NCBI GenBank assembly: GCA_036785705.1
Contig: JAWUZG010000029.1
Coordinates: 16,755,501-16,819,500 of the forward strand
Direction of reading: 5' to 3'
Length of the DNA stretch: 64,000 nt
Origin: Acanthornis magna
Taxonomy: Eukaryota > Chordata > Aves > Passeriformes > Acanthizidae
Positions 33,506 through 44,545 of the stretch are shown here, in pieces; position 1 is the stretch's first letter; each line of letters begins with the position of its first letter. Under the pieces are notes generated by a model, which was given only the letters and a program-made list of their open reading frames with translations, made no database searches and was not told the origin of the DNA. The translations under genes and the position numbers were made by a program.

Positions 33506-33760
33506 AATGTTTTCTCCAAGTATCCGCTTCTGTTGGCAGCCTTGCCAGGCTGCAAAGAGCCCGTTCTTTTTCAGAATGTCAAACCGGGAGTTTGGGTCTT
33601 GATTAAGGATTGGAAAGAAACACCACTGGTGTCGAAATGGGATGGACCTTTCCAAGCATTACCGACCACAGAAACAGCCATCAAGACTCCTTAACATGGG
33701 TGGAACCATCACGTTTGGGTCAAGGTCTCTGATGGTCCAGGGATTTGGACATCTCAGCTT
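33506..33760 (+). pseudogene. pol: Integrase C-terminal remnant (class I type)
   Basis: The frame running to 33,694 reads KEPVLFQNVKPGVWVLI and then KWDGPFQALPTTETAIKT, the typical gamma-type integrase tail. After a frame change, HHVWVK follows as expected near the pol end. The first part, LENVFSKYPLLLAALPG, is homologous to the tandem unit's palindrome region. Earlier pol is absent. Confidence 0.8.
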
Positions 33761-35705
33761 AGAAGGACGGGAAGCCATGACTGACACTCCAGATGAGTGG
33801 ACCGGAGCAGTAGCCCGTGCGTCATCATTGGGGGAAGCCTCCTGTGTCTACCCACAGACTGCCTGCTGATATAGTCTGTATGGGCATCCCTCCTTTCGCA
33901 TCTCCAGTTACTGAGAGGGCTAATACTTGCTCTCTTTGTTTTATGTTAGGTGGTTTCAGTGCCTTCACTCGCCACAAGTGGTGTGGAAGATAATGTGAAG
34001 ATTAGATTAGTTGACTAGATTACACCATTAGAACATTTTTCTTAATAATCTTACCTTTATATTGTCAGTTAGGTTTGGGCCAGAGGTGGGAGAATCATTT
34101 TTTAACCCTAGGAGAAGAAGTAGCAAAAACCTTTAACCTAAGTAATGGCTGTGTCTGATGAGGGCCAAGTGGATCTGAAGACTGGCCATGGGTGGCCTGT
34201 CCAGTCAAACCTAAATGGTGAGTCAGCACCTAAGTGAGGTTCATAATGGAACAGGATTTGGTGATGAGGAAGAAAGTCCATGGAGACTTCATTTTTCTGA
34301 AAGAGGCATTTTTTGTCTATATAGAACAGGGTGTGTATACGTGAGAAAAAGTGTTTATGACCAGACTTTATCTTCGGGTTTACATTGTTGGGCCCCCAAC
34401 TGCCCTCCTTATGATTGCTCCAAGTATCAAGGCCGATGGAATCAAACACATGTTAAGGTCACTAATGGTAGCTGAATAAGGTGTTCCTACAATAATTACC
34501 AAAGGGATTTTGAAGGCTGTAAAGCAGTGGGGAGGGACAGGTTTTTTTACAATTTATTTTTAACCTGCCCCTGAGATAATTCTACAGGTAGGACACATGT
34601 TGTCCATGACCATCACTGGAAGTGGCAACACCAGAACGGAACCAGAACCTTTTCTAGTAGGTTCTGGTCCAGAGCTAACAAAACAGATCTGGGATCTAAC
34701 TCTAAGTGGAAACCTCATGTGGGAACTTAGAAATGCAAACATTGTTATTCCTATAGTGGGGCAACTATTATTGGAGGACCGTTAGGCCTAGGAAGCAAGC
34801 TGTATTTTGACCCAGCAATTGATGATGAAAATTGGAAAGGCCCCTTTGCTAACAGAACCTGGGCCTTGAAAGGGCATTATTGGATTTGTAGTCAATATGC
34901 TTATCTCAGGTTGCCTCCAAACTGGTCAAGAATATGTTATGTAGGGTATATGAAATCATTGTTCGTTTTGTTACAAGATCAAAGAAATCTGTTAAGAATC
35001 AAAATATATGATTATCTAATTAGAAAAAAAATGGTCAGTTGATTCATCCCTGGCTGAAGGGAGCCCCCAAAATAGGGAAAAGATAATTGGCCACCAAAGC
35101 CAATCATACAACACTATAGACCTGCCACTTGGAATCCTAATGACTTAATTTCAGGTGCCAGTGAACCCATTTATAATTTACATCAGATTATTAGGTTATA
35201 AATTGTCTTTGAAATAGTAACCAACAAGACAGCTACAGCTCTTCACCTTCTTGCTGACCAATCCACTCAGATGAGGAATGTGACATTTCAACATCGGATG
35301 ATACTGGATTATCTATTAGCAGAAGAAGGGGGAGTGTATGGAAAACGAAATTCTTCAAACTGCTGTTCACAAATAGACGACAACAGAAAACCAGTGAAAA
35401 ATATAACAAAGGGGATAAAAAAGTTAACTAATTTACCAGTCCAAATGTGGAAAGAATGGGAATGGCACATGTGTTCATAGTTACCTAGCAGACTCTGGGT
35501 TAAAAAAATGCTTTTTTTCCTCTTATGTGCTATAGCAACACTAGTCTTTTTACCAAGAATGCTACCTTGCTTAGTGCAGCTCATTCAACATGTGATCAAG
35601 AGGATGCAAGTAGTAGCCATGCCAGGACAAAAAATCATGTCACTGCAAATAATCACAAAATCAAAAAAAGACCCAGGAACAAAAAATAAAGTAAATGATA
35701 ACTAA
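33761..35705 (+). pseudogene. env: Env remnant, gamma-type (surface and transmembrane subunits)
   Basis: Surface-subunit pieces include GLHCWAPNCPPYDCSKY at about 34,377-34,430, and YFDPAIDDENWKGPF, YAYLRLPPNWSRICYVGYM near 34,800-34,950. The transmembrane subunit at 35,223-35,480 is open: LHLLADQSTQMRN, ILDYLLAEEGG, NSSNCC, and IKKLTNLPVQMWKEW. It stops before the membrane anchor; the anchor-like FFLLCAIATLVF continues in another frame at 35,508. In the usual CX6CC motif the first cysteine is tyrosine here. Several stops and frame changes show it is not functional. Confidence 0.82.
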
Positions 35706-35915
35706 AGTTTGTAAAGACAATTATTAAGAAAATAAAGAGGTATTGAAAAGAATGAGAAGGGAGTGTCTTTACAAACCGTGAGCCTGATGGTAAGATAAGA
35801 CCAATACTGAGAGATAGAAGAAACAATGGGAAGATTTCCATAGGAATCCCACTAATTGACTTGCTCCAGACTGCATTACAAGAACAGAGACATAAGAAAA
35901 AGAAGAAAGGGGGGA

Positions 35916-36165
35916 TGTATATTAGAAGGGGGTCTGCATTAGGTGTTTCGGGAAGTCTGTACTTCTCAAGTACCTCAGCCAATGCGGAGAGAGGGAACTG
36001 TGGCCAGGAAATCAGTATAAAAAGAGGCTGCCTCCTCTATCAATTCGAGAGACCCCATGGGAAATGCCCATGACCTCTTCCTTTATTCATGACTGAAGTT
36101 ACAGGACTCCTCTGTCTCCTTTTTGGACATAAACCTCTGGTGTTTGTGGATAAATTTTCCTGACA
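35916..36165 (+). mobile_element. 3' LTR of class I provirus
   Basis: Follows the polypurine tract AAGAAAGGGGGGA and begins TGTATATTAG. It has TATAAAAA at 36,016-36,023 and a probable end at TTTTCCTGACA near 36,165. No partner LTR is present; the 5' side of the provirus is lost or replaced by the tandem array. The right boundary is approximate. Confidence 0.75.
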
Positions 36166-38067
36166 GCACTGAAGTGCTTGTGAGGCAAGGTTATCCTTTG
36201 GGGACTGCTCCCCACTCAACAGTTGCTCAGCATGCAGCATGCCTCACCATCAGTCATTTGGTCAAGTGTTTGCATGATTCTTGCTGTTGAGAGACACCTG
36301 TCCAGCTCCCCCCTCACCTTTGGTGCCTGCCCTAGTGCTTGTGGGGTCTTTGTCTGAATGGCAAGCATGACTGCTAGGATGCAAAAACAAATGCTAGCAA
36401 ACCTCAAAGGCCAGAGAAAACAGCCCCCAGATTATCTCAGAAACACACTGTCACACATAGATCCCAGAATGACTCAGATATTGTATTTATCCAAACTATC
36501 CAAAACTGCACTGCAAAAGACCATGTGGGCATCCCACAAATACATTTGCATACAGTCAGACAAGAATGTCACATTGTGGTACATTATCAGAACTATAATC
36601 TAGCACATTGATCTATCTGGTATAATTAATTATCTGCATACATCTAAATATGTTCCACCACATATGTTTTTGCCACTGGCAATTCTTACTTACTGTAAAA
36701 GTCAGATGATTCTTTCAGTCTTACCTAATACAGATACAGAAACTGATTCAGCAAAGCAGTTAAGTTTGCTTATTATCTATGATTCTCTCTCCATACAACA
36801 AAGCACTGAAGCAGAAGCTTCACAGCATTACCAGTCCATGTTTGTGTCTTAACACGAAACAGGAGGTAGAATAGTTGCTATTTCAATTGAACACCCAGCT
36901 GCTGAAGTCATGTACTCATGAAGAACTTCACTGGTTTAATTTTTACCCACATAAGTATATTTTCAGACTTCATTATACTCATATTCAGAAAGCGATTATA
37001 TTTTTTTCAAAGCATGAATATGTCATCTTTTAAAAAAACTTACAATAATTGTTTCAAGATTTTTTTTTCTGTTTTTAAACATGAAAATACACAGCTAGGT
37101 ATGACACATCTCATCATAGTATATATCCAGACTTTGATATAATCTTCAATCTTAATAAAGACCTGACTTTTCAGTGCCTATAACAGATTTAGAAGAAGCA
37201 GACATTGTTTTTCCTTAATATTTTTAAATACACAATTTCATGGCATGTCCAGCATTATAAATTGTTATCAAGACCTAAATACTGAGGCTTTTCACTGAAA
37301 ATTTGGAAGCTATAACCTTTCTTTTAAACAAGAAAAAAAAGTAAGCCACTAACTTGATTCCAGGTCTTGAAGCCTTAAAAAACCACAACCAACAAATGAT
37401 GGCCAGCTTTTCAGAAAAGTCCAAGAGGCTCAGCAGTACTGATAGCTTCACTATGCAGAAACTCAAGTTTTCAGTGGTGAAACAGCATCTGTATAATTTA
37501 CCTGTGCTAAACAGGGTTTAACCCATTTCAGCAGTACATAGGTGGCAAAGTACTTTACATGATAGACTGGATGTTTCACTAGCATGTAGGGTTTGGGAGG
37601 ATTGGCCTGCGGGGAAGGGTTGAGTCTTTTTTGTTGGTGAGTTAGGCTATGAAAAATAACTTACTGGATAGGGAGCACAATAGCTGTGGTATTCAAACTA
37701 CACTAACTCCTGAAGTATACTACAACTCAGTAAGCAGCTACATGCTATATTTAATAGACTCATCAACAGATGGAAGTAAAGTTCATTGTGGATCATTGCT
37801 TGCAGTGAAACTCAAAGGAGAATTTAAAGATCTTTTATATTGTTCTAGTGAACAGGAAAAGATTCTTCACATCATGATGGGAAATGCTCTGAATGAGAAA
37901 ATTTTATTTCTTCAACAAAAAATATGCACAAATATGAACTGTGAGGTCATCCAAACACTACAACTTCTAGTCACAACTGTTATGAGGAACAGTAAGACAA
38001 TATTTAATCCTGGTAAGGTGATTCTGATCATGTTCCAGCTTCTAACTTGCCTATTTCATGCACATAT
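36166..38067. other. Intergenic, AT-rich, no gene recognised
   Basis: Contains a 153-codon open frame at 37,649-38,110 of unknown nature (see findings), ending inside the next CR1. The rest has no supported feature. Confidence 0.45.
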
Positions 38068-38918
38068 GGGAATAGAATTGACTATTTCAGTTGGAAGGGA
38101 CCCACAGTGATTATCCAGTTCAACTGCCTGACCACTTCAGGGTTGACCAAAGATTAAAGCATGTTATCAAGGGCAGTGTCCAAACGACTCTTAAATGCTG
38201 AAAGGCAAGGTCAGGCATAACCAGCTCTCCAGGAAGACTGTTCAGGGTTAGGTTTGGTAAAAAAATATTTCCTCATGTCAGGTGTGAACCTCACTGACTG
38301 ACGCAGCTTTCAGCCATTCCCAGGGTCTTGGCACTGGGTATCAGGGAGAGATCAGCACCTGCGTCTCCACTACCCCTTCTCAGGAAGCTGGAGACAGTAG
38401 TCACCCCTGAGCTTCCTTCTCTCCAAACACTAAGCCAAGTGTCCTTAGCTGCTCCTCAGAGGAAATACCTGCCAGTCCCTTCCCCAGCTTTGTTGCCCTC
38501 CTCTGGAGGCATTCAAGAAACGTCACATCCTTTTTCATGGTGGGTCTCACACAATACTCAGTTGTGAGGCCATGCCAACAGTGAATACAGCAGAATAATC
38601 ACCTCTTTGGACTGACTGGTGAAGCTGTGTTTGATGCATACCAGGACATGATTTGCCCTCTGGGCTGCCCAGGCTCACACTGCTGTATGATACTGAGCTT
38701 GCTGCCAATCAGCACTCCTAGCCCCCTTTCTGCAGGGCTGACCTCCAGCCATCCCCAAACCCAATTTAGACTTTTGTCTAGTGCTACTCCATCTTAGGTG
38801 CATGTGGACTTGTTAAATTTAATCCCTTTAATCACTGCCCAATGCTCCAAGTTACTGAGATCCCTCTGCAAGGCCTCTTGTCCCTCAAGAGAGCCAGCAG
38901 CACCTCCCAGTTTGGAAT
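38068..38918 (-). mobile_element. CR1 LINE, 3' part (interrupted)
   Basis: Minus-strand CR1. Plus-strand landmarks are TTTCAGTTGGAAGGGACCC at the 3' end, TCCCCAGCTTTGTTGCCCTC and CTAGCCCCCTTTCTGCAGGG. It is cut at TTTGGAAT by an LTR and resumes at 39,743. Confidence 0.92.
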
Positions 38919-39742
38919 TGTCAAAAACGGAGCAACTCTTTTTGTTTTACAAAAACAGAACTCAAGTTTATTAAGGACACAAAACCAGAATGGAATAAAT
39001 AATAAAAAAATCCAGGTCCACAGTGATAAGAGATACCTAATGCAAGAAAAGCAAAATAACCTAACACAAGGAAACCCACAGTGCTGGGGCTCGCTTGGAT
39101 TTAACTCCAAGCAAAAGTAGGTTGGTTAGTAGGCCTAGTTCTCCCAGCACCAGGCTATGCCTGGGCTAGTCCTGAGCAGAGAGTCACAGAGGCAGATGCT
39201 GTAACACCTGCAGGCAAAAAGCAAGCTCTTAAGTCTGTGTTTCATTTTTATACCCCCCTTGGCCCCTCTCAGCACCACCCACTGTCCCGCCTCTGAGGTA
39301 GGAACTGATTGGTAGGGTTCCTTTAAAATCCAGTTCATTGGATGAGGTCCTCAGAATGATGTAAGGTCTTTAGACCAATGGCTCATTGTCTCTGGGTAGA
39401 GGAGGTCCTCAGGCTTTTAGGTGGGAAAACTTCCTCATTAAAATTCATTAAAATTCAGGTTACCATGGAGTTAAGTGGAGAGGAAGCTAAATTTAGCCTC
39501 TCAGCCATGGGTGAGGAGTTTCTTTCCTTTTAAGCACAGCCTGATCTGAAAAAAAGAACTCAGAAGATTTTATAGAAGTTTTCTCTTTTATATAACCCCT
39601 AAATCCTCAAACTCAAGTTTTTAACTCACAAATTCCTTGTTCTGAACTTCTTTAACAGTTTCAACTCGTTCAACTTATATTAATTATTAAATTTCCTGTC
39701 ATCTTCCATGAGAAAGCCAAATCTCTCATTTCATGTATGACA
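38919..39742 (-). mobile_element. Solo LTR inserted in CR1 (minus strand)
   Basis: An 824-bp element with matching ends TGTCA and TGACA, flanked by the 5-bp duplication GGAAT (38914-38918 and 39743-39747). On the minus strand a TATAAAAA box near 39,252-39,246 is followed by AATAAA at 38,972-38,967. Removing it rejoins CR1 sequence exactly (GGAATTATCAGTAAACTTG). It belongs to a family different from the 6-bp-duplication LTRs in this window. Confidence 0.92.
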
Positions 39743-39990
39743 GGAATTATCAGTAAACTTGCTCATGGTTGCATTCAACTCCTGCATCTAGATCACTGAG
39801 AAATATATTGAACAGAACTGGCCCTAGAATGGAGCCCCAAGGAACACTGCTGGTGAGCAGTCACCAGCCAGCTGTGGCCCTGTTCACTGCAACCCTTGAG
39901 CTCTGCCCTTCACCCAGCCCACCATGTATCCACTCATCCCACAGCTGGACAACTTGTCCAAAGAATGGTCTTACCATATGAAATACTTCA
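39743..39990 (-). mobile_element. CR1 LINE, continuation
   Basis: Continuation beyond the LTR: AGTAAACTTGCTCATGGTTG, TGGCCCTAGAATGGAGCCCC and CCACCATGTATCCACTCATC. The left end in CR1 orientation is truncated near 39,990. Confidence 0.88.
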
Positions 39991-41715
39991 TTAATTCCTT
40001 GTTTAGCTTTGTTTGTTCATGCAGTTATTGCTTTACCTACTAAGCTGTCTTTATCAACTCAACCCATGAGTTTTCCCACTTTCACTCTTCCAAACCTCTC
40101 CCCCATCCCACTGGAGAAGAGTGAGAGAACGGCTGTGTGGGGGTGTTTGCCAACACCAATCAGCAAGTCCAAAGTCAGCTGGGGGAGAACAACCTCTGCT
40201 CCGACAAGCTCTGCCTTCTCCACCTGTATCCCTTCCCCTGCACCTGCTGCTGCCCATTGTGCTGCTCTGGTGTCAGTTGCAAATAGCTACAAACCGATAA
40301 GTACAAAAACAGAGCAACAGCTCTCAAACAGCTGTTCAGGCAACCTACTTCATGGGCCTGTGCTACTGTGAATTGCATCACTACTGCTTTGCGTCTACAT
40401 CATTCCATCAGCTGGCAAGAGGTCAGATGAGGAGGAGACAAAAAGAATCAGCATTTCTACTGAGTTTTTTTCAGTGCACTTTCCCTTGTGTTCTTATAAA
40501 AGTCTCAGAGATGGCTAATTACATGAGAAGCTGAGTTGTAAGTTTTAAAAATAAGCATATTTCTAACCCTGAAGGTCTAGTGCCAAGGACACCCCCCCCC
40601 CCCCAAAGCAACCTTTGGGACATCTTCCTGATTTCTTGAGTATTCTTTGCAATTTTTCATTTCTCAAAGTCAGCATTTTTTTTAAACAGTGAAAGTAGTC
40701 TACATTTTCCTTAATGACCTGTTTCTATCTAGATCTTCCACTTTTCAATTTTTTCCTAGTTGCCCTTATGTCAACCTAAATGTAAGGCAAATGCAAGTCT
40801 CAACCACCTATACTTCTACTAGAGTGGAAATAAGAGAAAGTAATATTGATGGTGTAAAAAAAAAAATTCCCACTTTTTCTCTCTGTTCACAATATCCCAA
40901 TTTCCAAAAACCCCATACCTAGTTCTGCAGCCTCCTTTTTTCCAAGTCTCAAGTTTACATAGCACGTCTCAAGTTCTTTCATAGCATACCATACTGCTAG
41001 CTTCCTCTCTAAGCATGTTCTTTTTCAGTACAGCCAAAATGACCTTGTGGATAAGTGGGAAAGATTCTATGTGGATTTAAGAGCACACGGGTTTAAGGGC
41101 ACAAAGATCTCAAAAAAACAGCTCTGGAATGTACCAAACGTACAAACAGAGATACAGACAGCTCCAGAGATACTAAATCAACCTCAGCTACCTCAATTAA
41201 ATATAGGAGGAATGGGTCAAAATTCTGATTTTTTTGATGCACACCCCTACAACTTTACCCACTTCAAAACCACAATTCATAAATTTACCGTACTATTAAT
41301 GTTCACAGGCATTTGCTAACACCTACTTCTCTAGTTTAAAGTCAAGAACTCAAGACTGGATTTTTCCATTTAAGCATCTAATTTTATAAACGATTAATCA
41401 CTTCCCCTAAACAAAAATAAAAATCATCAAATCAAATCTCATGAGACAGTTTACATTGTTTCTATTTTACACTGAGTCTGTGATTTCAAACTCACATGGG
41501 ATTTTATCTTTCCAGTGCTTTCTAAAATTTTTATCTATTACATCTCAGCAACATCTTGCTTGAGTTTGAAAGTATATACACACTTAGACAGCCTTACAGT
41601 GAACACAGTACTTCTGTAAGAGGTAAAACCATCTCACCCCTGTAAGCATTAACAAACATTAGAAGTTAGCAAATAAGAAGTTAGCAAATAAGTAAGCAAA
41701 TATTAGCCATAGCCT
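39991..41715. other. Intergenic, no gene recognised
   Basis: Holds a 13-C homopolymer at 40,592-40,604. Open frames of up to 120 codons (40,009-40,371) have no recognised domain. Confidence 0.5.
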
Positions 41716-42176
41716 TAAGAAACAGAATGTCCCCCGGAAAGATATGAGGAGCAAGAGCAGCCAAAAACAGGAACAAAGGTGGTTAGAACTGGAGGAGAAA
41801 CTGCTGAAACAGCAAGGAAGAGACGGTACATGCTCCACAAGAAAAGGTGAAATGTCCTTCCACTCTGAGGAAGACTGCCAGCCTTCATCAAAACGACCCC
41901 CGAAGAAGATGATGAGCCTTCCTCAGTATGACCACCAGAGGGAACTGCATCTGGGTGAGATTGTGCAACCTAATTCTGGGAATTTATTAGCTTAGACACT
42001 CCTCTGTATTAGAATAGGCCTTCCCATTTATTAATATGTATGTGATCACAGCATAAAAGTGAGGAAGTGACTTAACGTGCTGTGCATGTGAGGAGGAGCG
42101 ATCCCCCATGCACCTGGCGCCGAATAAACAAATATCTGCTTCAGAGATGAAAAGTCTCTGGAGTTGCTACACTGCA
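41716..42176 (+). mobile_element. Solo LTR related to the class I provirus LTR
   Basis: Begins TAAGAAACAG and shares ordered blocks with the LTRs at 8,804 and 14,013: CATGCTCCA, AAAGGTGAAA, GACCCCC and GGAGGAGCGATCCCCC. It ends after AATAAACAAATATCTGCTTC and AGTCTCTGGAGTTGCT. It is clearly diverged, thus a sister subfamily. No target duplication was found, so the ends may be off by several bases. Confidence 0.75.
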
Positions 42177-43685
42177 ATTCGTGTGATTCACTTTTGTGTG
42201 ACAATGCACGCAGGAAAATATATACTCAGACTGCATGTCACTCACTTAACTGGACTAAGGTTCAGGCATGAAAGTATTCCACACCTAACAAATGTATCAG
42301 AGGTAGGAGCAAGCAAAATTCTGAGCTATTCAGCATGTTATTCTAACAAAATGAGGCACAGAAGTCCTAAGTCATAGTGAAAGGTGACTAAATATTACCA
42401 TTGAAGAGATTCAAACCATGTTTGTTCAATTATTTTCTGAGAAACAGGTATGGATGGCTCCCACGTAAGAAGTAATACAGAAAAAAAATATCAAATGTGG
42501 ATGTTCTCCAATTGGGTGAGATCAAATATATATTTGACAGGAACAAATCCATAAATGGGTTTCAGTGCATGTATATACCATATACTGTAGTTTTGCCACT
42601 ACATTATCAATACCACCTTTAGGGATTTTTTTCACAACTGCCTTGTAACAAAACACACTGACACATGTTTCACACTGACACAGATTTCCTCATAAAAATC
42701 CTTAACAGACTTCTAAGTGCTATTTCAAATACCTGGTACCTAGTACTTTTTATGGAAAGAGACTGAAGTGGTCGAAAGTTGTTTGAGTGCTCCAACAAGG
42801 ACAATGATTTAATCTAGCAGTTACATCCAGGGGTTGTCTTTTTGTCAGCTGGAGCAAAACATGCTTATATATGAGATACGACTCCAGGTTTGCTGTAGCA
42901 CTAAGTTATATGAAGGCATTTAAACTATTTTCATATGCAGGGAGAAATTTGTGTGCTGTGAAACTTCCTGCTGAAGTCTGAGGTCCTCCACTCTTCACTT
43001 GCATATATCCTAGGTATAAACAGTTACCATGTGCTTCAATGGGAGTTTCACATTAGCTTGCAAACAGAAGGGCTCAAAACTAGTACTTCAATCAACATAG
43101 TTCTGCTTATTTTTAAAGCTGGATTATTCTACTGCAGTAAACACAAGTATTCAGGTTTCCTGGGCCAATTCCATTCCACATTTTGATTCTCCTTCCATAG
43201 TGCATTTCATCCAAATTTGGTTTTTTGTATTTTCTTTCATACCTGCCATCTACTTTACAAAGCAATCACGACTTGTATATAACACAGGTGGCAACAGGAA
43301 AAAATCTATAAGTCAGATTTAATTAGATTGGATATGAATAGTTGTAGATTTTTTTTTAATTGAGGACAGTATGTATCAGAAAATAAGTAATTGTTACATT
43401 GTTAACCTAATTCTGCTTTTTAAACAATTCTTGAAACAACTCTACCAAAGACATTAGAAGATTTTTACAATTATGAAAACGTACTTTAATGATTTTAAAG
43501 ACTTAGTTTTTTTAAAAGTCATGCAGAAATTTGAGGTGAATCCATTTGTAAAGACTGCTTATCTTACTGGAAAGGCACCAGTGGTTAGTTGCAACCTGGA
43601 ACAGTTTCCATAAGACACTGCCAAAATTGTGTACCTAGAGAAGAAATCTTCACAAGGCAAAGCACCAGCCGGCGCTTTATTTGTG
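42177..43685. other. Intergenic, AT-rich, no gene recognised
   Basis: No coding, RNA or repeat feature could be supported. Confidence 0.5.
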
Positions 43686-44100
43686 GGTCACAGAATCACA
43701 GATCATAGAACGGTTTGGGTTGGAAAGGATCTTAAGGATCTGTGCAAGGGCAGGAAGACCTTCCATTAGATCAGGTTGCTCAAAGCCCGATCCAAACCGG
43801 CCTTCAATACTTCCAGGGATGGCGTATCCACAGCTTCTCTGGGCAGCCTGTTTCAGTGCCTCACCACCCTTTGACTTAAAGAATTTCCCCTTCTAAACTT
43901 ACCCTTTTTCTGTTTAAAACCATTATTTCTCTATCCATCATCCTGACACTACACTGCTTGATAAAGAGTCCCTCCTGATATTTGCTGTAGGCCTTCTTTA
44001 AGTACTGAAAGGCTGTGGTCTCCCTGGAGCCTTCATTAGGTTAAACAATCCAAACTCCCTCAAGCTTGTCTTCATAGGGGAGGTGTTCCAGCTCTCTGAC
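43686..44100 (-). mobile_element. CR1 LINE, 3' part on minus strand
   Basis: Starts with the CR1 3' end seen from the other strand: GGGTCACAGAATCACAGATC and GGTTTGGGTTGGAAAGGATC. Further blocks are GCGTATCCACAGCTTCTCTG and TGGGCAGCCTGTTTCAGTG, and it continues to GAGGTGTTCCAGCTCTCTGA. Confidence 0.93.
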
Positions 44101-44545
44101 CACCTGCATGGAGCCAGCATGGCTTCATTAAGGGGACGTCATGGTTGATCAACCTCCTGTGACGAAATTACTTGCTTGGCTCAAGAGAAAGCACTGGATA
44201 ATGTCTTCCAGGACTTCAGTATGGCCGTTGACACTGACTTGGATAACACCCTCATAGACAAGCTGTTGATGTAGCGGGCTAGATGAGCAGAAAGTAAAGT
44301 GGATTGAAAACTGCTTGCATAGTTGGGTACTGACAGTGCTGAAGAGTAGTGCAAGGTCTACTTGGAGGCTAGTAACTAGTGGTCTACCTCAGGGGTCCCT
44401 ACTGGTCCTGTTTAACATGATAATCAATGATCTAGATGATCAGGCAGAATGCATCCTCAGTGAGTTTGTCAATGATACAAAACTGAGGAAGAGAAAGCTG
44501 TGCAGCCTGGCTAAGAAGGCTCAGGGGGAGCTCTTCTAATAAAGA
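44101..44545 (+). mobile_element. CR1 LINE, reverse-transcriptase fragment on plus strand
   Basis: Coding remains of the CR1 polymerase in broken frames: VTSGLPQGSLLVLFNMIINDL at 44,375-44,437 (motif SGVPQGS-like) and SEFVNDTKL, where the catalytic F/YADD is FVND. An upstream FSMAVDTDLDNTL piece matches the DFSKAFDTV-type block. Joined head to head with the minus-strand CR1 at about 44,100. Confidence 0.9.
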
